A stretch of DNA of 64,000 nt, taken from assembly GCF_015160855.1 (NCBI RefSeq), contig NZ_CP063373.1, forward strand, positions 5,146,001 through 5,210,000. Direction: 5' to 3'. Made by a program: the position numbers and the translations under genes. This document shows positions 19,143 to 27,938 of the stretch, piece after piece (position 1 is the first letter of the stretch; every line of letters begins with the position of its first letter). Origin of the DNA: Streptomyces ferrugineus. Lineage in GTDB: Bacteria; Actinomycetota; Actinomycetes; Streptomycetales; Streptomycetaceae. The notes beneath the pieces were generated by a model. It ran no database searches and was not told the DNA's origin. It saw only the letters and a list, made by a program, of their open reading frames with translations.

Positions 19143-19930
19143 GTCCGGTGAGTGCGGAGTCGAGCTGCCCCGAGGCCGGGGCCAGGGTAGCTGTGGAACG
19201 GCACGGTCACGTCCTTGTCATCCGGATGCGGCGCCCGGCCAAGCGCAACGCCATCGACCCGGGCATGACCACGTCGCTGGATACGGCACTGAACGAACTC
19301 GACGACGATCCGGATCTCCGGTGCGGGATCCTCACCGGTGGCGAGCAGGTGTTCTCGGCCGGGACCGACCTTGCGGTGGGGGCCGGGGACCCGACGCCCC
19401 GTGGAGGGCCGTACGGAGTCGTCCGCAGGCAGCGCACCACTCCGCTGATCGCCGCGGTCGAGGGCGTCGCCTTCGGAGGCGGATTCGAGCTGGTCCTGGC
19501 CTGTGACATGGTCGTGGCGGGCCGGTCGGCCCGGTTCGCTCTGCCCGAGGTCTCCCGGGGCGTGGTGGCCACCTGCGGAGCATTGTTCCGGGCCTGGCGG
19601 CCACTGCCGCTGAATGTGGCCAAGCAGATGCTGCTGACCGGCCTGCCCCTGTCGGCCTCGCGAGCCCACCAACTCGGGCTGGTCAACGAGCTGGTGGACG
19701 ACGGGCAGGCGGAGGCTGCGGCCCTCACGCTGGCGGAGCAGGTCTGTGCGAATTCCCCACTGTCGGTGACTGCGACCCTCACCGCGGTGGACCGGGTCGC
19801 CGGCGAGACGGACGAGTTCGGATGGGAGGTCACCCGGCATGCCATCGACACCGTCCTCGGCTCCGAGGACCAACGCGAGGGTGTGTCCGCCTTCCTGGAG
19901 AAACGAAGACCCCGCTGGCGAGGCCGCTAA
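19139..19930 (+). CDS. Enoyl-CoA hydratase (crotonase family)
   Basis: A 263-residue crotonase. ATG 19139 overlaps the ligase stop (ATGA). It has QVFSAGTDLAVG (oxyanion loop 1), GVAFGGGFELVLACDMVVA with the first catalytic Glu and FALPEVSRGVVATCGALFR with the second. Both acid/base residues are kept, so hydratase activity is likely. The TCGALFRAWR segment replaces the usual GAGGTQRL, hinting at an unusual acyl pocket. Third crotonase of the cluster. Confidence 0.87.
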   Translation: MSPVSAESSCPEAGARVAVERHGHVLVIRMRRPAKRNAIDPGMTTSLDTALNELDDDPDLRCGILTGGEQVFSAGTDLAVGAGDPTPRGGPYGVVRRQRTTPLIAAVEGVAFGGGFELVLACDMVVAGRSARFALPEVSRGVVATCGALFRAWRPLPLNVAKQMLLTGLPLSASRAHQLGLVNELVDDGQAEAAALTLAEQVCANSPLSVTATLTAVDRVAGETDEFGWEVTRHAIDTVLGSEDQREGVSAFLEKRRPRWRGR

Positions 19931-20034
19931 CCCTCGGAGACCTCCCAGGCCCCTCTCCCCCGCGCCCAACACCTGGACCCGAGCCCCCGCCCAAGGCCGG
20001 GCCCCGGACTCGCCCCTCGACATCGGAGGAACCT

Positions 20035-21009
20035 ATGCGCCGCGTGATCTGCTCGGAATTCGGCGATCCGCCGGCCCTGCAGGTCCTGGAGGAGCCGACG
20101 CCGCAGCCGCGGCCCGGCGAGGTGCTCATCGAGGTGACGGCCGTCGGTGTCAGCTTCGTCGATGGACTCATCGTCCGCGGTGCCTACCAGGTCCGGCCGC
20201 CACTGCCGTTCACTCCGGGAACTTGCGTGGCGGGCCGCGTGGTCGCGGCCGGTGAGGGCGTCGGGAGCCCTCACGTCGGAACCGAGGTGGCGACGGTGCT
20301 GACCGATTTCGGCGGCTATGCCTCACACGTCACCGTGCCGGCCGGTGTCGTTGTCCCGCTGCCCGCCGGCGTGAGCGCCGACATCGCCGCGGCGGCCATG
20401 GAGAGCTACCTGACCGTGGTGTTCGCCACCACTCATCGCGTCACGATCGAGCCCGGAGAGCAGGTAGTCGTCCTCGGCGCCGGCGGCGGCATCGGCCAGG
20501 CCGCGATCGACGTGGCCCGCAGCCATGGTGCCCGTGTCGTCGCGGTGGCTTCCACGGAGGACAAGCGCACCGCAGCCAAGGCGGCCGGAGCCGAAGTGAC
20601 AATCGGCTACGACCACCTCAAGGACGGCATCCGTGCCGCCACCGGCGGCGGCGCGGACATCGTCATCGACCCGGTCGGAGGGCCCGCGGCCGAAAGCGCG
20701 CTGCGGGCACTGGCGACCGGTGGGCGCCTGTGCGTACTCGGCTTCGCCTCCGGCGACATCCCCCGGCTCCCGGCGAACATCGTGCTGCTGCGCAACCGCT
20801 CGATCATCGGCGTCGACTGGGGCGACTGGTCACGTGCAGCCGGCGGAGCCCGCGGCAACGCGGCCCTCCTCGCCGACGTCCTGGCCAGGATCAGTCGTGG
20901 CGAGTTGCACCCTGCGCGGCCTTCGACCGCACCACTGGCCGACGCCGGCCGAGTGCTCCAGATGTTCGGCGAACGCCGAGCGGTAGGCAAGTACGTCCTG
21001 CACCCGTGA
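20035..21009 (+). CDS. NADPH:quinone oxidoreductase-like MDR protein
   Basis: A 324-residue medium-chain dehydrogenase/reductase without zinc ligands. It has GDPPALQVLEEPTPQPRPGE, the nucleotide fold VVVLGAGGGIGQAAIDVA and DIVIDPVGGPAAESALRAL, and ends VGKYVLHP. This fits the zeta-crystallin/quinone reductase branch, whose members reduce quinones or enoyl/enone double bonds with NADPH. GGAGGA (20025-20030) precedes ATG 20035. A 104-bp gap separates it from the crotonase gene, and it is probably in the same operon. In this context it may reduce an enoyl- or enone-CoA; the substrate is not readable. Confidence 0.82.
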   Translation: MRRVICSEFGDPPALQVLEEPTPQPRPGEVLIEVTAVGVSFVDGLIVRGAYQVRPPLPFTPGTCVAGRVVAAGEGVGSPHVGTEVATVLTDFGGYASHVTVPAGVVVPLPAGVSADIAAAAMESYLTVVFATTHRVTIEPGEQVVVLGAGGGIGQAAIDVARSHGARVVAVASTEDKRTAAKAAGAEVTIGYDHLKDGIRAATGGGADIVIDPVGGPAAESALRALATGGRLCVLGFASGDIPRLPANIVLLRNRSIIGVDWGDWSRAAGGARGNAALLADVLARISRGELHPARPSTAPLADAGRVLQMFGERRAVGKYVLHP

Positions 21010-21028
21010 TTACGGAAAGGCGTTGCAT

Positions 21029-21745
21029 TTGAGTACCGCAGAGATCCGCGACACGTCCGGGGCGAACGGGCCCGCCGAGGCCAGCGAGTTCAAGGGGCTG
21101 CTCACGCGGCGATGGAGCTGTCGCGCCTACCTGCCGGACCAGGTCCCGGACGACGTCATCACCGAGATGTTCGCCATGGCGCAGCGCACAGCGTCCTGGT
21201 GCAACACCCAGCCCTGGCACGTCTATCTGACCAAGGGAGAGGCGACCCGGCGTCTGGCCCAGAGCCTGACCGAGCACGCCCGCACCCACCAGCAGGTCTC
21301 CGATCTCGAGGCACCGGCTCAGTACCGCGGTGTGTACCGGGAGCGCCGCCGGGAGGCGGGATACGCGCTCTACACCAGCCTCAGGATCGAGAAGACCGAC
21401 CTGGCGGCGCGCGAGGCACAACTGCTGAAGAACTTCGAGTTCTTCGGCGCCCCCCATGTCGCGGTCATCACCACCGACCGCGACCAGGGCGTGTACGGAG
21501 CAATCGACTGCGGCGGCTACGTCGCGAACCTGCTCAACGCCGCCACCTCACTCGGCATCGCGACCCTCCCGCAGGCCGCGATCGCCATGCACTCCGACCA
21601 CGTCCGAAACCACTTCCGGATCCCGGAAGACCAACTGATCGTCTGCGCGGTCTCCTTCGGCTACCCCGACACCGACGATCCGGTCAACGGCTTCCGCACA
21701 ACCCGCGCCGATATCGGCGAAACCGTCGTCGTGATCAACAACTGA
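21029..21745 (+). CDS. Nitroreductase-family FMN oxidoreductase
   Basis: A 238-residue protein with the nitroreductase fold. RRWSCRAYLPDQVPDDVI starts the FMN site, ASWCNTQPWHVYLTKG is the second block, and GAIDCGGYVANLLNAATSLG with AVSFGYPDTDDPVNGFRTTR is the C-terminal signature. These enzymes use NAD(P)H to reduce nitro groups, quinones or activated double bonds. TTG 21029 is chosen because GGAAAGG lies 7 nt upstream; TTG 21023 is the alternative. It is 19 bp behind the MDR gene, so the two reductases are co-transcribed. Confidence 0.82.
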   Translation: MSTAEIRDTSGANGPAEASEFKGLLTRRWSCRAYLPDQVPDDVITEMFAMAQRTASWCNTQPWHVYLTKGEATRRLAQSLTEHARTHQQVSDLEAPAQYRGVYRERRREAGYALYTSLRIEKTDLAAREAQLLKNFEFFGAPHVAVITTDRDQGVYGAIDCGGYVANLLNAATSLGIATLPQAAIAMHSDHVRNHFRIPEDQLIVCAVSFGYPDTDDPVNGFRTTRADIGETVVVINN

Positions 21746-21995
21746 TCATCGGGCGGCCACCCTGCAGATTGGCCTGTTGCTCCGAACTGCTCGTATGCCC
21801 GCTCACCCCCGGGGCTCGGCATCTGACGGGAACGCCACAGCCGTCGCCCTGGGTAAGGGCCAGCGCGCCGCATCGGCGACCTGACAAACACTGCCGCGCA
21901 CAGTCGAGTTCGTCGCCGAGCTGCCCGCGGCCCGACTCCTGAAAACTCCGCACCGACACCACCGTCCGACCGCATCACAGGAACGAGCAGAGCTG

Positions 21996-23153
21996 ATGAA
22001 GCGCACCGTCTTCAACGAGGAGCACGAGGCCTTCCGGGCCGTGATCCGGGACTTCGTCGCAGGCGAGGTCGTGCCCCACTTCGCCGACTGGGAAGAGGCC
22101 GGTCTCCCGCCGCGCGAGTTGTTCCGCAGGCTGGGCGCGCTGGGCGTGACGGGGTTCGGGATCCCCGAGGAGTACGGCGGCCCCGGTGACCCCGGATACA
22201 AGTACCAGGCCGTCCTGAGCGAGGAGTGCGCCTACGCCGGCGTCATGCTCGGCCACTACGTGCTCAACACCGGCATCGTCCTGCCCTACCTGCTCAACTT
22301 GGCCGACGAGGAGCAGAAGAAGCGCTGGCTGCCCGGCATCGCCACCGGCGACATCATGCTGTGCATCGCCATGACCGAACCCGGCACCGGCTCCGACCTC
22401 GCCGGCATCCGCACCACCGCCACTCCGTCCGAGGACGGCACCCACTACATCCTGAACGGCTCCAAGACCTTCATCACCGGCGCCCGCAACTCCGAACTGT
22501 GCGTGGTCGTCGCCCGCACCTCGCCGGCCTCCGCGGACAGCCGCCGGGCCGGCCTGAGCCTGCTGGTCGTCCCCACTGACAGCGAGGGCTTCGCCTTCGG
22601 CCGCAAGCTGCAGAAGATCGGCCTGCGCTCGTCCGACACCAGCGAACTGTCCTTCACCGACGTCAAGGTGCCCGTGGAGAACCTGCTCGGCGAGGAGGGC
22701 CGGGGTTTTGAGTACCTGGGGCAGAACCTGGCACGCGAACGGCTGGCCATCGGCGCCGAAGCGATCGCCCGCGCCCGCGCCGCGATCACGTTCACCAAGG
22801 ACTATGTGCGTGAACGCCAGGTCTTCGACCGACCGGTCGCCCACTTCCAGAACACCAAGTTCGTCCTCGCCGAGTGCGACACCGACGTGGCCGCCGCCGA
22901 GGCGCTGTGCGACCGGGCACTCGACCTGGAGGAGGCCGGCGAGCTCACCGCCGCCGATGCCGCCCGGGTCAAGCTGTGCGGCACCGAGGTCGCCGGCCGG
23001 GTCATCGACAAGTGCCTCCAACTCCACGGCGGCTACGGCTACATCCTGGAGTACCCGATCGCCCGGATGTACGCCGACACCCGCATCAACCGGATCTACG
23101 GCGGCACCAGCGAAGTCATGAAGTCGATCATCGCCAAGGACATGGGGTTGTAG
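21996..23153 (+). CDS. Acyl-CoA dehydrogenase
   Basis: A 385-residue family member with AMTEPGTGSDLAGIRTTA, GSKTFITGARN, the QLHGGYGYILEYPIARMYAD block and IYGGTSEVMKSIIAKDMGL. As in the dehydrogenase at 7849, the YEGT base is Gly and E248 in LARERLAIG takes the isovaleryl/long-chain-type position. It contributes the second dehydrogenation capacity of the pathway, feeding ETF. A 250-bp gap separates it from the nitroreductase. No operator-like palindrome is visible there, so its own promoter is possible. Confidence 0.9.
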   Translation: MKRTVFNEEHEAFRAVIRDFVAGEVVPHFADWEEAGLPPRELFRRLGALGVTGFGIPEEYGGPGDPGYKYQAVLSEECAYAGVMLGHYVLNTGIVLPYLLNLADEEQKKRWLPGIATGDIMLCIAMTEPGTGSDLAGIRTTATPSEDGTHYILNGSKTFITGARNSELCVVVARTSPASADSRRAGLSLLVVPTDSEGFAFGRKLQKIGLRSSDTSELSFTDVKVPVENLLGEEGRGFEYLGQNLARERLAIGAEAIARARAAITFTKDYVRERQVFDRPVAHFQNTKFVLAECDTDVAAAEALCDRALDLEEAGELTAADAARVKLCGTEVAGRVIDKCLQLHGGYGYILEYPIARMYADTRINRIYGGTSEVMKSIIAKDMGL

Positions 23154-23502
23154 CGGCAAGAACTGCTCCGCCTCCATGCCGTTCGGCATTCCCCTCGTCG
23201 CCCCGTCGTCACCCCAGACAGGGCGTCCTGGGCGAGCGGTCCGAGGTAGCCGCGTGAAGGACGTGGTCCTGCACTCGAAGCCCTGGCCTCCGCGAATCGG
23301 ACCGGCGGGAAGCCGTCTCGATGCTCGGCGCGGTACCGTCTGGTCGCCGATTCGGCCGGCCTCGTCGGGTGTCTGGTCAGCCTGACCGTCGACGAGCCCG
23401 CCATCAGGGTCCGGGAATCCGCTCTGATCTGACCGGGCATGCCTGGCTTCGGTGCGCGGCCGCCGGAAGTGATGCGGCACGCGGGCGACGGCCGGACCAG
23501 GC
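23154..23502. other. Convergent intergenic stretch, nothing recognised
   Basis: About 350 bp between the converging dehydrogenase and MDR genes. No conserved frame, RNA gene or clean terminator hairpin is apparent; it must contain the transcription ends of both genes. Confidence 0.4.
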
Positions 23503-24507
23503 CTACGCGTGGTCCCGCACAATGATCTTTCCGGTGTTCTTGCCGTGCAACATGCCCAGGAATGCGTCCACGATGTGCTCGAACCCGTCCACCACCGTCT
23601 GATCCAGCGCTAGTCGGCCGCTCTGCAGATGAGGGACCGCGAACTCATACAGCTCGTCCTGCAGGTCGCGGTAGTTGCTGACCAGGAAGCCCTCCATGCG
23701 CAGGCTCTTCTCCACGATGTCCGAGTAGTTGAAGTGCGGCGGAGGCGCGTCCGGGGTGTTGTAGCGGCTGATGGTGCCGATCCGGACGATGCGCCCGAAC
23801 TCGCGCAGTGCGCCCACCGCGGCGGCCAGTTGTTCGCCGCCGACGTTGTCGACGAAGACGTCGATGCCGTCCGGTGCAGCCTTGGCGAGCAGGTCAGCGG
23901 CGAGGCCGTCGTGGTAGTCGAACGCCGCGTCGTAGCCCACCTCTCGGATCAGGTGGTCGGCCTTGGCCGCCGAGCCCGCGCTGCCGACGAGTCGCCCGGC
24001 GCCCAACAGCCGGGCGAACCGGCCGGTGGCGGTGCCGACGCCGCCGGCTGCGGCGGAGACGAAGAGGTCGTCGCCCTCGCGGAGCCGGGCGATGCGGGTG
24101 AGGCCCACGTAGGCGGTCAGTCCGGTGCCACCGAGGACGCTCAGGTAGGCCGTCAGGGGGACCCCGTCGAAGCGGGGGAGTTTGCGGATCTCCTCGGGTC
24201 GGACCACGGAGTGCGTGCGCCAGCCCTGCCGGTGGAACACGATCTCGCCCTCGGTCAGTTCCGGCGTCCGCGAGGCGACGACGCGCCCGAGAGTCCGGCC
24301 CTCGAGCGGTGTGTGGAGCGCGAAGCCGCCGGGCACGTCGTCCATCATCTCGCGGTGGTACGGGTCGACGGACCAGTAGAGGTTCTCCACGAGCGCGGTG
24401 CCGACCGCGGGATCGGGAATCGCGGACTCGACGAAGGCGAAGTCCTTGGTGGTGGGGAAGCCGTGGGGACGGGCGGTCTGCTGGACGGTGATCGCGTTCT
24501 CGGTCAT
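23503..24507 (-). CDS. NADP-dependent MDR oxidoreductase (2-alkenal / prostaglandin reductase type)
   Basis: A 334-residue zinc-free MDR enzyme. ENLYWSVDPYHREMMDD, VVASRTPELTEGEIV, the nucleotide-binding VSAAAGGVGTATGRFARL, DVFVDNVGGEQLAAAV, RIVRIGTISRYN and the end HGKNTGKIIVRD are the marks of the leukotriene B4 12-hydroxydehydrogenase / curcumin reductase group. It reduces alpha,beta-unsaturated carbonyls with NADPH. It is transcribed divergently from a LysR gene 101 bp away, the usual arrangement for a regulator and its single target, and so seems separate from the CoA cluster. Confidence 0.9.
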   Translation of the reverse strand: MTENAITVQQTARPHGFPTTKDFAFVESAIPDPAVGTALVENLYWSVDPYHREMMDDVPGGFALHTPLEGRTLGRVVASRTPELTEGEIVFHRQGWRTHSVVRPEEIRKLPRFDGVPLTAYLSVLGGTGLTAYVGLTRIARLREGDDLFVSAAAGGVGTATGRFARLLGAGRLVGSAGSAAKADHLIREVGYDAAFDYHDGLAADLLAKAAPDGIDVFVDNVGGEQLAAAVGALREFGRIVRIGTISRYNTPDAPPPHFNYSDIVEKSLRMEGFLVSNYRDLQDELYEFAVPHLQSGRLALDQTVVDGFEHIVDAFLGMLHGKNTGKIIVRDHA

Positions 24508-24573
24508 GACGGGACCGTAGGACGGGAATGGCGCCCTCGGGCAGGCGGTTGGGCTCATGTGCCCCCCCGTTCC

Positions 24574-24588
24574 ATGAACAGTTCTCAT
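24574..24588. promoter_or_regulatory. Candidate LysR box ATGA-N7-TCAT
   Basis: The dyad lies in the 100-bp divergent promoter of the MDR and LysR genes and contains T-N11-A, the minimal LysR recognition pattern. Likely site for the LysR protein encoded at 24608. Confidence 0.5.
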
Positions 24589-24607
24589 ACCCTGAGGTGA
24601 GCACCCT

Positions 24608-25507
24608 GTGGCCCGCACGACCGACACCGATCTGGCTCCGCACGAACTGCGCATCCTAGTGGCGGTTGCGGACGCCGGCGGCTTCTCGGCCGGGGCCGAA
24701 GCACTCGGCCTGACACAGTCCGCGGTCTCCCACTCGGTCCGCGGCAGCGAGCGCAAGATCGGCGCCGTTCTGTTCGAACGCGGCCGCAGCGGTGCGAGAC
24801 CCACTCCGGCGGGGGACAAGGCTGTGGCGCATGCGCGCCGTATCCTGCGGCTGCTGGACGTGCTCGTCGCCGAAGTGCGGGGAGCCGCCCGGTCCGAAGC
24901 AACGCAGTGGCCGGAGGGCCCGCTGCGGATCGCGGCCTTCCGCAGCACCGCGCTGCACCTGCTGCCGCCGGTCCTGCAGCGGCTGCGCGCGCGGTATCCC
25001 GAGATCGAGCCGCAGGTACGGATCGTCCGCGAGGTCGGGCGCGGCACGGCGGGCGAGGTGGCCGACGGGCGGGCGGATCTCGCCATTGCCACCCTGGACG
25101 GAACACACCTGCCAGCGGGGCTGGTGGCGAGCGGACTCTTCGAAGAGAGCTACTCCCTGGTCCATCCGGCCGGACACCCGGCTCCGCGCTCGCTGCCGCT
25201 GGTCGACTGGGCCGAGAACTGCGGCTCGTACACCCGCGCCTGGTGGGGCGCGCAGGACTGGATCCCGAGGGCCACGATCGAGGCCGAGGATGACGGAGCA
25301 GTGCTCTCGCTCGTGAGCGGGGGGCACGGAATGGCGATCATGCCCACGCTCTCCCTGGTCGGAGCACCGGATGCGATCGAGATCACTGATCTCGGTCCGG
25401 AGCGTCCGACGCGCCGTGTCGGCTATGTGACCACCCCGGAGCTCGCCGGCTCCGCCGTCGTGCGCGCTCTGGTGCGGGAGCTGCGGGCCGCCGGCTCCGC
25501 CATCTGA
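24608..25507 (+). CDS. LysR-family transcriptional regulator
   Basis: A 299-residue LysR protein. The HTH (about 10-68) reads LRILVAVADAGGFSAGAEALG then LTQSAVSHSVRG with the usual GAVLFERGR...TPAG. The remainder is a periplasmic-binding-like effector domain. GTG 24608 follows the GAGGTGAG purine stretch. It is divergent from the 2-alkenal-reductase-type gene and probably activates it in response to an electrophilic or aromatic effector (inference). Confidence 0.9.
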   Translation: MARTTDTDLAPHELRILVAVADAGGFSAGAEALGLTQSAVSHSVRGSERKIGAVLFERGRSGARPTPAGDKAVAHARRILRLLDVLVAEVRGAARSEATQWPEGPLRIAAFRSTALHLLPPVLQRLRARYPEIEPQVRIVREVGRGTAGEVADGRADLAIATLDGTHLPAGLVASGLFEESYSLVHPAGHPAPRSLPLVDWAENCGSYTRAWWGAQDWIPRATIEAEDDGAVLSLVSGGHGMAIMPTLSLVGAPDAIEITDLGPERPTRRVGYVTTPELAGSAVVRALVRELRAAGSAI

Positions 25508-25632
25508 CGAGCAGCGGGCAGCCAGTGCCCAAGGCCCTGCTGTCAGATCTGAACCCGTTCGATGAGAACACGGCCTTCCCCACCGAACTCGCGGTCGCCG
25601 CTTGACGTGTCAACAGCCTGAGGTGTCTATGC

Positions 25633-26826
25633 GGTCACAGCACGAGCGAGGGACAGCGCGCCCGGGAAGCACCCGCCGCTACGCGTGCTTCCCATCCTCG
25701 CGGCGGTGCCGCCCGCGGTGCTGTCCGGCACCGACACGGCGAACGTTGTCGAACTCGCCGACCCCCTGGAGCCGCAGGCCGTCTTGACCCGCCTGCGCGC
25801 CGCCGCGACGGCCCCCGGGCCGCTCACCATCTTCATCGCGGGCCAGGTGCAGCTGGACCGCCGCCAGCACCTGCCCCACCTCGCGCTGGCCCGCTCGCCC
25901 CCGGCCACCGTCCGTTTACACCGGGTTCCCCTGGCACTGGTTCCGCGAGGAACTGCGCCTGCGCGCCCCGGGTTCGACGTCCCTCCTCGTCGACCTGCAC
26001 GCCGACGCGGAGACCTGGGACTGGCTGCGGTGGCGGGTCCGACGTATATGAAGGCGGTCGCGACGCTGCTGCGGGGGGGGGCACCGGCCGCCGCTGGAGC
26101 AGTTGCATCAGCAGGAGCTGTCCCGGATCGCCCCGGAGGGCGGGGTGGGCAGGGGCATCGTCCTTACGGCAGGGCAGGTTCCGATGCAGGCGTCTGTCCC
26201 TACGGCGGTCCCGGCCCCGCCTGCGGCAGCGGCACCGATGCCGAAGCCGATGCCCATGCCGAGCCCGGCGTCGGCGCCCGCGCCAAGTCCGACGTCGGCT
26301 CCCATGCCGAGCCTGGCGCCGACTTCTGCGCCGGGCGCCCTTCCAAGCCCCGCACCCGTCCCCGTACCCGCCAACCCCCAACCCTCGTCCTGCCCCCTCC
26401 CGAACACCCCACCGCCCCTCCCCCAACCCCCACGACGCCATCACCACAGCCGTCCAATCCGGCCGTCACGAAGACGCCGACGAGCTCGCCGCCATGGAGG
26501 AGCACGGCGCCGTACAAGCGCACGGCCCCGGCTCCCAGCAGGCCCCCCACTGGAGTGAGGTCCGGGCCGATCTGGCGATGCTCGCAGGGGACCCGGTGCG
26601 CAGTTGCCGTACCTGGCTGGCGATCGCCTCGGCGCGGCTCATCGCAGGACAGGCCCCGGACGCGGTCGATCGCGCCCACCACAAGTGGGGCCAGATCCGT
26701 GACGCGATGCTCGCTCGCGAGCTCGGCCCCGAGCTCGCCGAGCTGAGGAGCAAGGTGCCGGGGCGTCGGCGTGGCGCCCTGGAGAACGTCCGTCAGCGGC
26801 TGGAGCAGTTGCAGCTCAGCGGGTAA
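25633..26826 (+). pseudogene. Conserved actinobacterial protein of unknown function, multiply frameshifted
   Basis: Coding traces run through three frames. The first is PILAAVPPAVLSGTDTANVV through LDRRQHLPHLALARS. After one extra T in the TTT at 25915-25917 the trace continues as YTGFPWHWFREELRLRAPGS. A third frame gives YMKAVATLLRGG with LEQLHQQELSRIAPE, and the last (ending 26826) gives ITTAVQSGRHEDAD, the ASARLIAGQAPDAVDRAHHK helix and a Leu/Arg-rich end. The middle, about 26180-26440, is a Pro/Ala repeat-like linker. At least three indels are needed to join them and no clear start is present. I recall similar Streptomyces proteins only as uncharacterised; no function is proposed. Confidence 0.6.
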
Positions 26827-26856
26827 ATGTGAGTACCGTCGGCCGCCGTACCGGAA

Positions 26857-26896
26857 GCCCCCCGGCGGGACAGGGGGGAGTGTCCCCGCCGGGGGC
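26857..26896. terminator. Hairpin terminator between convergent genes
   Basis: Arms 26857-26872 (GCCCCCCGGCGGGACA) and 26881-26896 (TGTCCCCGCCGGGGGC) pair with one bulge around an 8-nt loop. It sits between the converging frameshifted gene and the NPP1 gene, so it can serve both strands. Confidence 0.65.
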
Positions 26897-26915
26897 GGCT
26901 CAGGTGCGGCGGGCG

Positions 26916-27668
26916 TCAGAACGCCGGGACCGCCGACGGCCGGGCCTTGTTGATGTTGCTCTGGAGGTTGCCGGCCAGCGGGAAGTTGGCCCTGCCCCAT
27001 GTGGAGTTCCACAGGGCGTTGCGCGGCGCGTCGGCCATCTGCGTCAGGTCGGCCAGGGACATGCGGTCCCACTGGCCGTACGCCTCCGGGCGCTCGCCCC
27101 ACTTGGCGAAGCGGAAGGCGTGGGTGCTCGCGCCGTCCTTGTGGTAGACGATCTGGACGTGGTTGCCGTCCATCGGCACCTCGCTGATCGGGTGGGTGCT
27201 GTAGCCGCCGTGGCGGGAGGCGGCCAGGTAGCGGGGCTTCTCCTCGCCCTGCTTCTGGAAGACCACGACGGACTCCCAGTCGTGGCGGTGGCCGAAGGCG
27301 TCGGTGCCGCTGACCGCCTGGTCCTTCTCGAAGTAGAGCCCGTAGACGTAGGCGCACCAGCCGTTCTTGCACATGGACTGCGTGTACAGGTTGGCCACGT
27401 GGGGGTGCCGGCAGGCGCCGGTGATCGACCCGCTGTTCTTGAGGCCGCCGTTGAGGTGCCCGCTCGGGTCGACAGCCGCAACGGGGAAGCAGCTGTCCGA
27501 GTCGTAGTCGAATTCCGGCATGTACTTGAGTTGGAAGGCGGTGGCCTTCTGCGGCACCAGAGTCAGGACGCCGGCGTTGGCGCTGCCGCCCAGTCCGGCG
27601 GTCAGCGCGGCGACGCTGCCCAGGACCAGCGCGGCCTTGGCGATACGGGACGTGGCTGTCTTCGGCAT
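26916..27668 (-). CDS. NPP1 / Nep1-like (NLP) secreted protein
   Basis: A 250-residue exported protein. Residues 1-32 form a Sec signal peptide (Lys/Arg start, AALVLGSVAALTAGLGGSA core, cleavage near ANA-G). The mature part carries the NLP hallmark heptapeptide GHRHDWE (about 125-131), plus the family blocks FDYDSDSCFP and four Cys. NLPs are necrosis- and ethylene-inducing proteins that bind plant sphingolipids and permeabilise membranes; bacterial members occur in plant-associated actinobacteria and pectobacteria. No secretion partner is adjacent. It is divergent from the nSTAND gene, 270 bp away, and convergent with a pseudogene. Confidence 0.9.
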   Translation of the reverse strand: MPKTATSRIAKAALVLGSVAALTAGLGGSANAGVLTLVPQKATAFQLKYMPEFDYDSDSCFPVAAVDPSGHLNGGLKNSGSITGACRHPHVANLYTQSMCKNGWCAYVYGLYFEKDQAVSGTDAFGHRHDWESVVVFQKQGEEKPRYLAASRHGGYSTHPISEVPMDGNHVQIVYHKDGASTHAFRFAKWGERPEAYGQWDRMSLADLTQMADAPRNALWNSTWGRANFPLAGNLQSNINKARPSAVPAF

Positions 27669-27938
27669 ACGTGAGTTCTCCAGTTCGGTCTGCCGGGGAA
27701 TGCCGGGGAATCCGGCGACGGGACCGAGCCTGGAGAACGCACGGTTGATCGGCAGCTACCCCTGCCAGATCAATCAATTACGGCGGAATGTCCGGTCTTG
27801 CATTTACTCGGATGTCATCAACCACACACCTTGCGTTGGTTCACGGGGGATCAGAGGGAAACGTAGGTTGAACGCCTCTGGTCGTGATGTCCGGACATAT
27901 TCACCGGGCGCAGAGGGCCATACGGAAGTGGGTGACTC

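Noticed and set aside
26103..26440. Pro/Ala/Met-rich repeats (PMPKPMPMPS-like) as a possible tandem repeat or antigen
   Set aside because: Interpreted as the low-complexity linker of the frameshifted gene at 25633-26826; no regular repeat unit.
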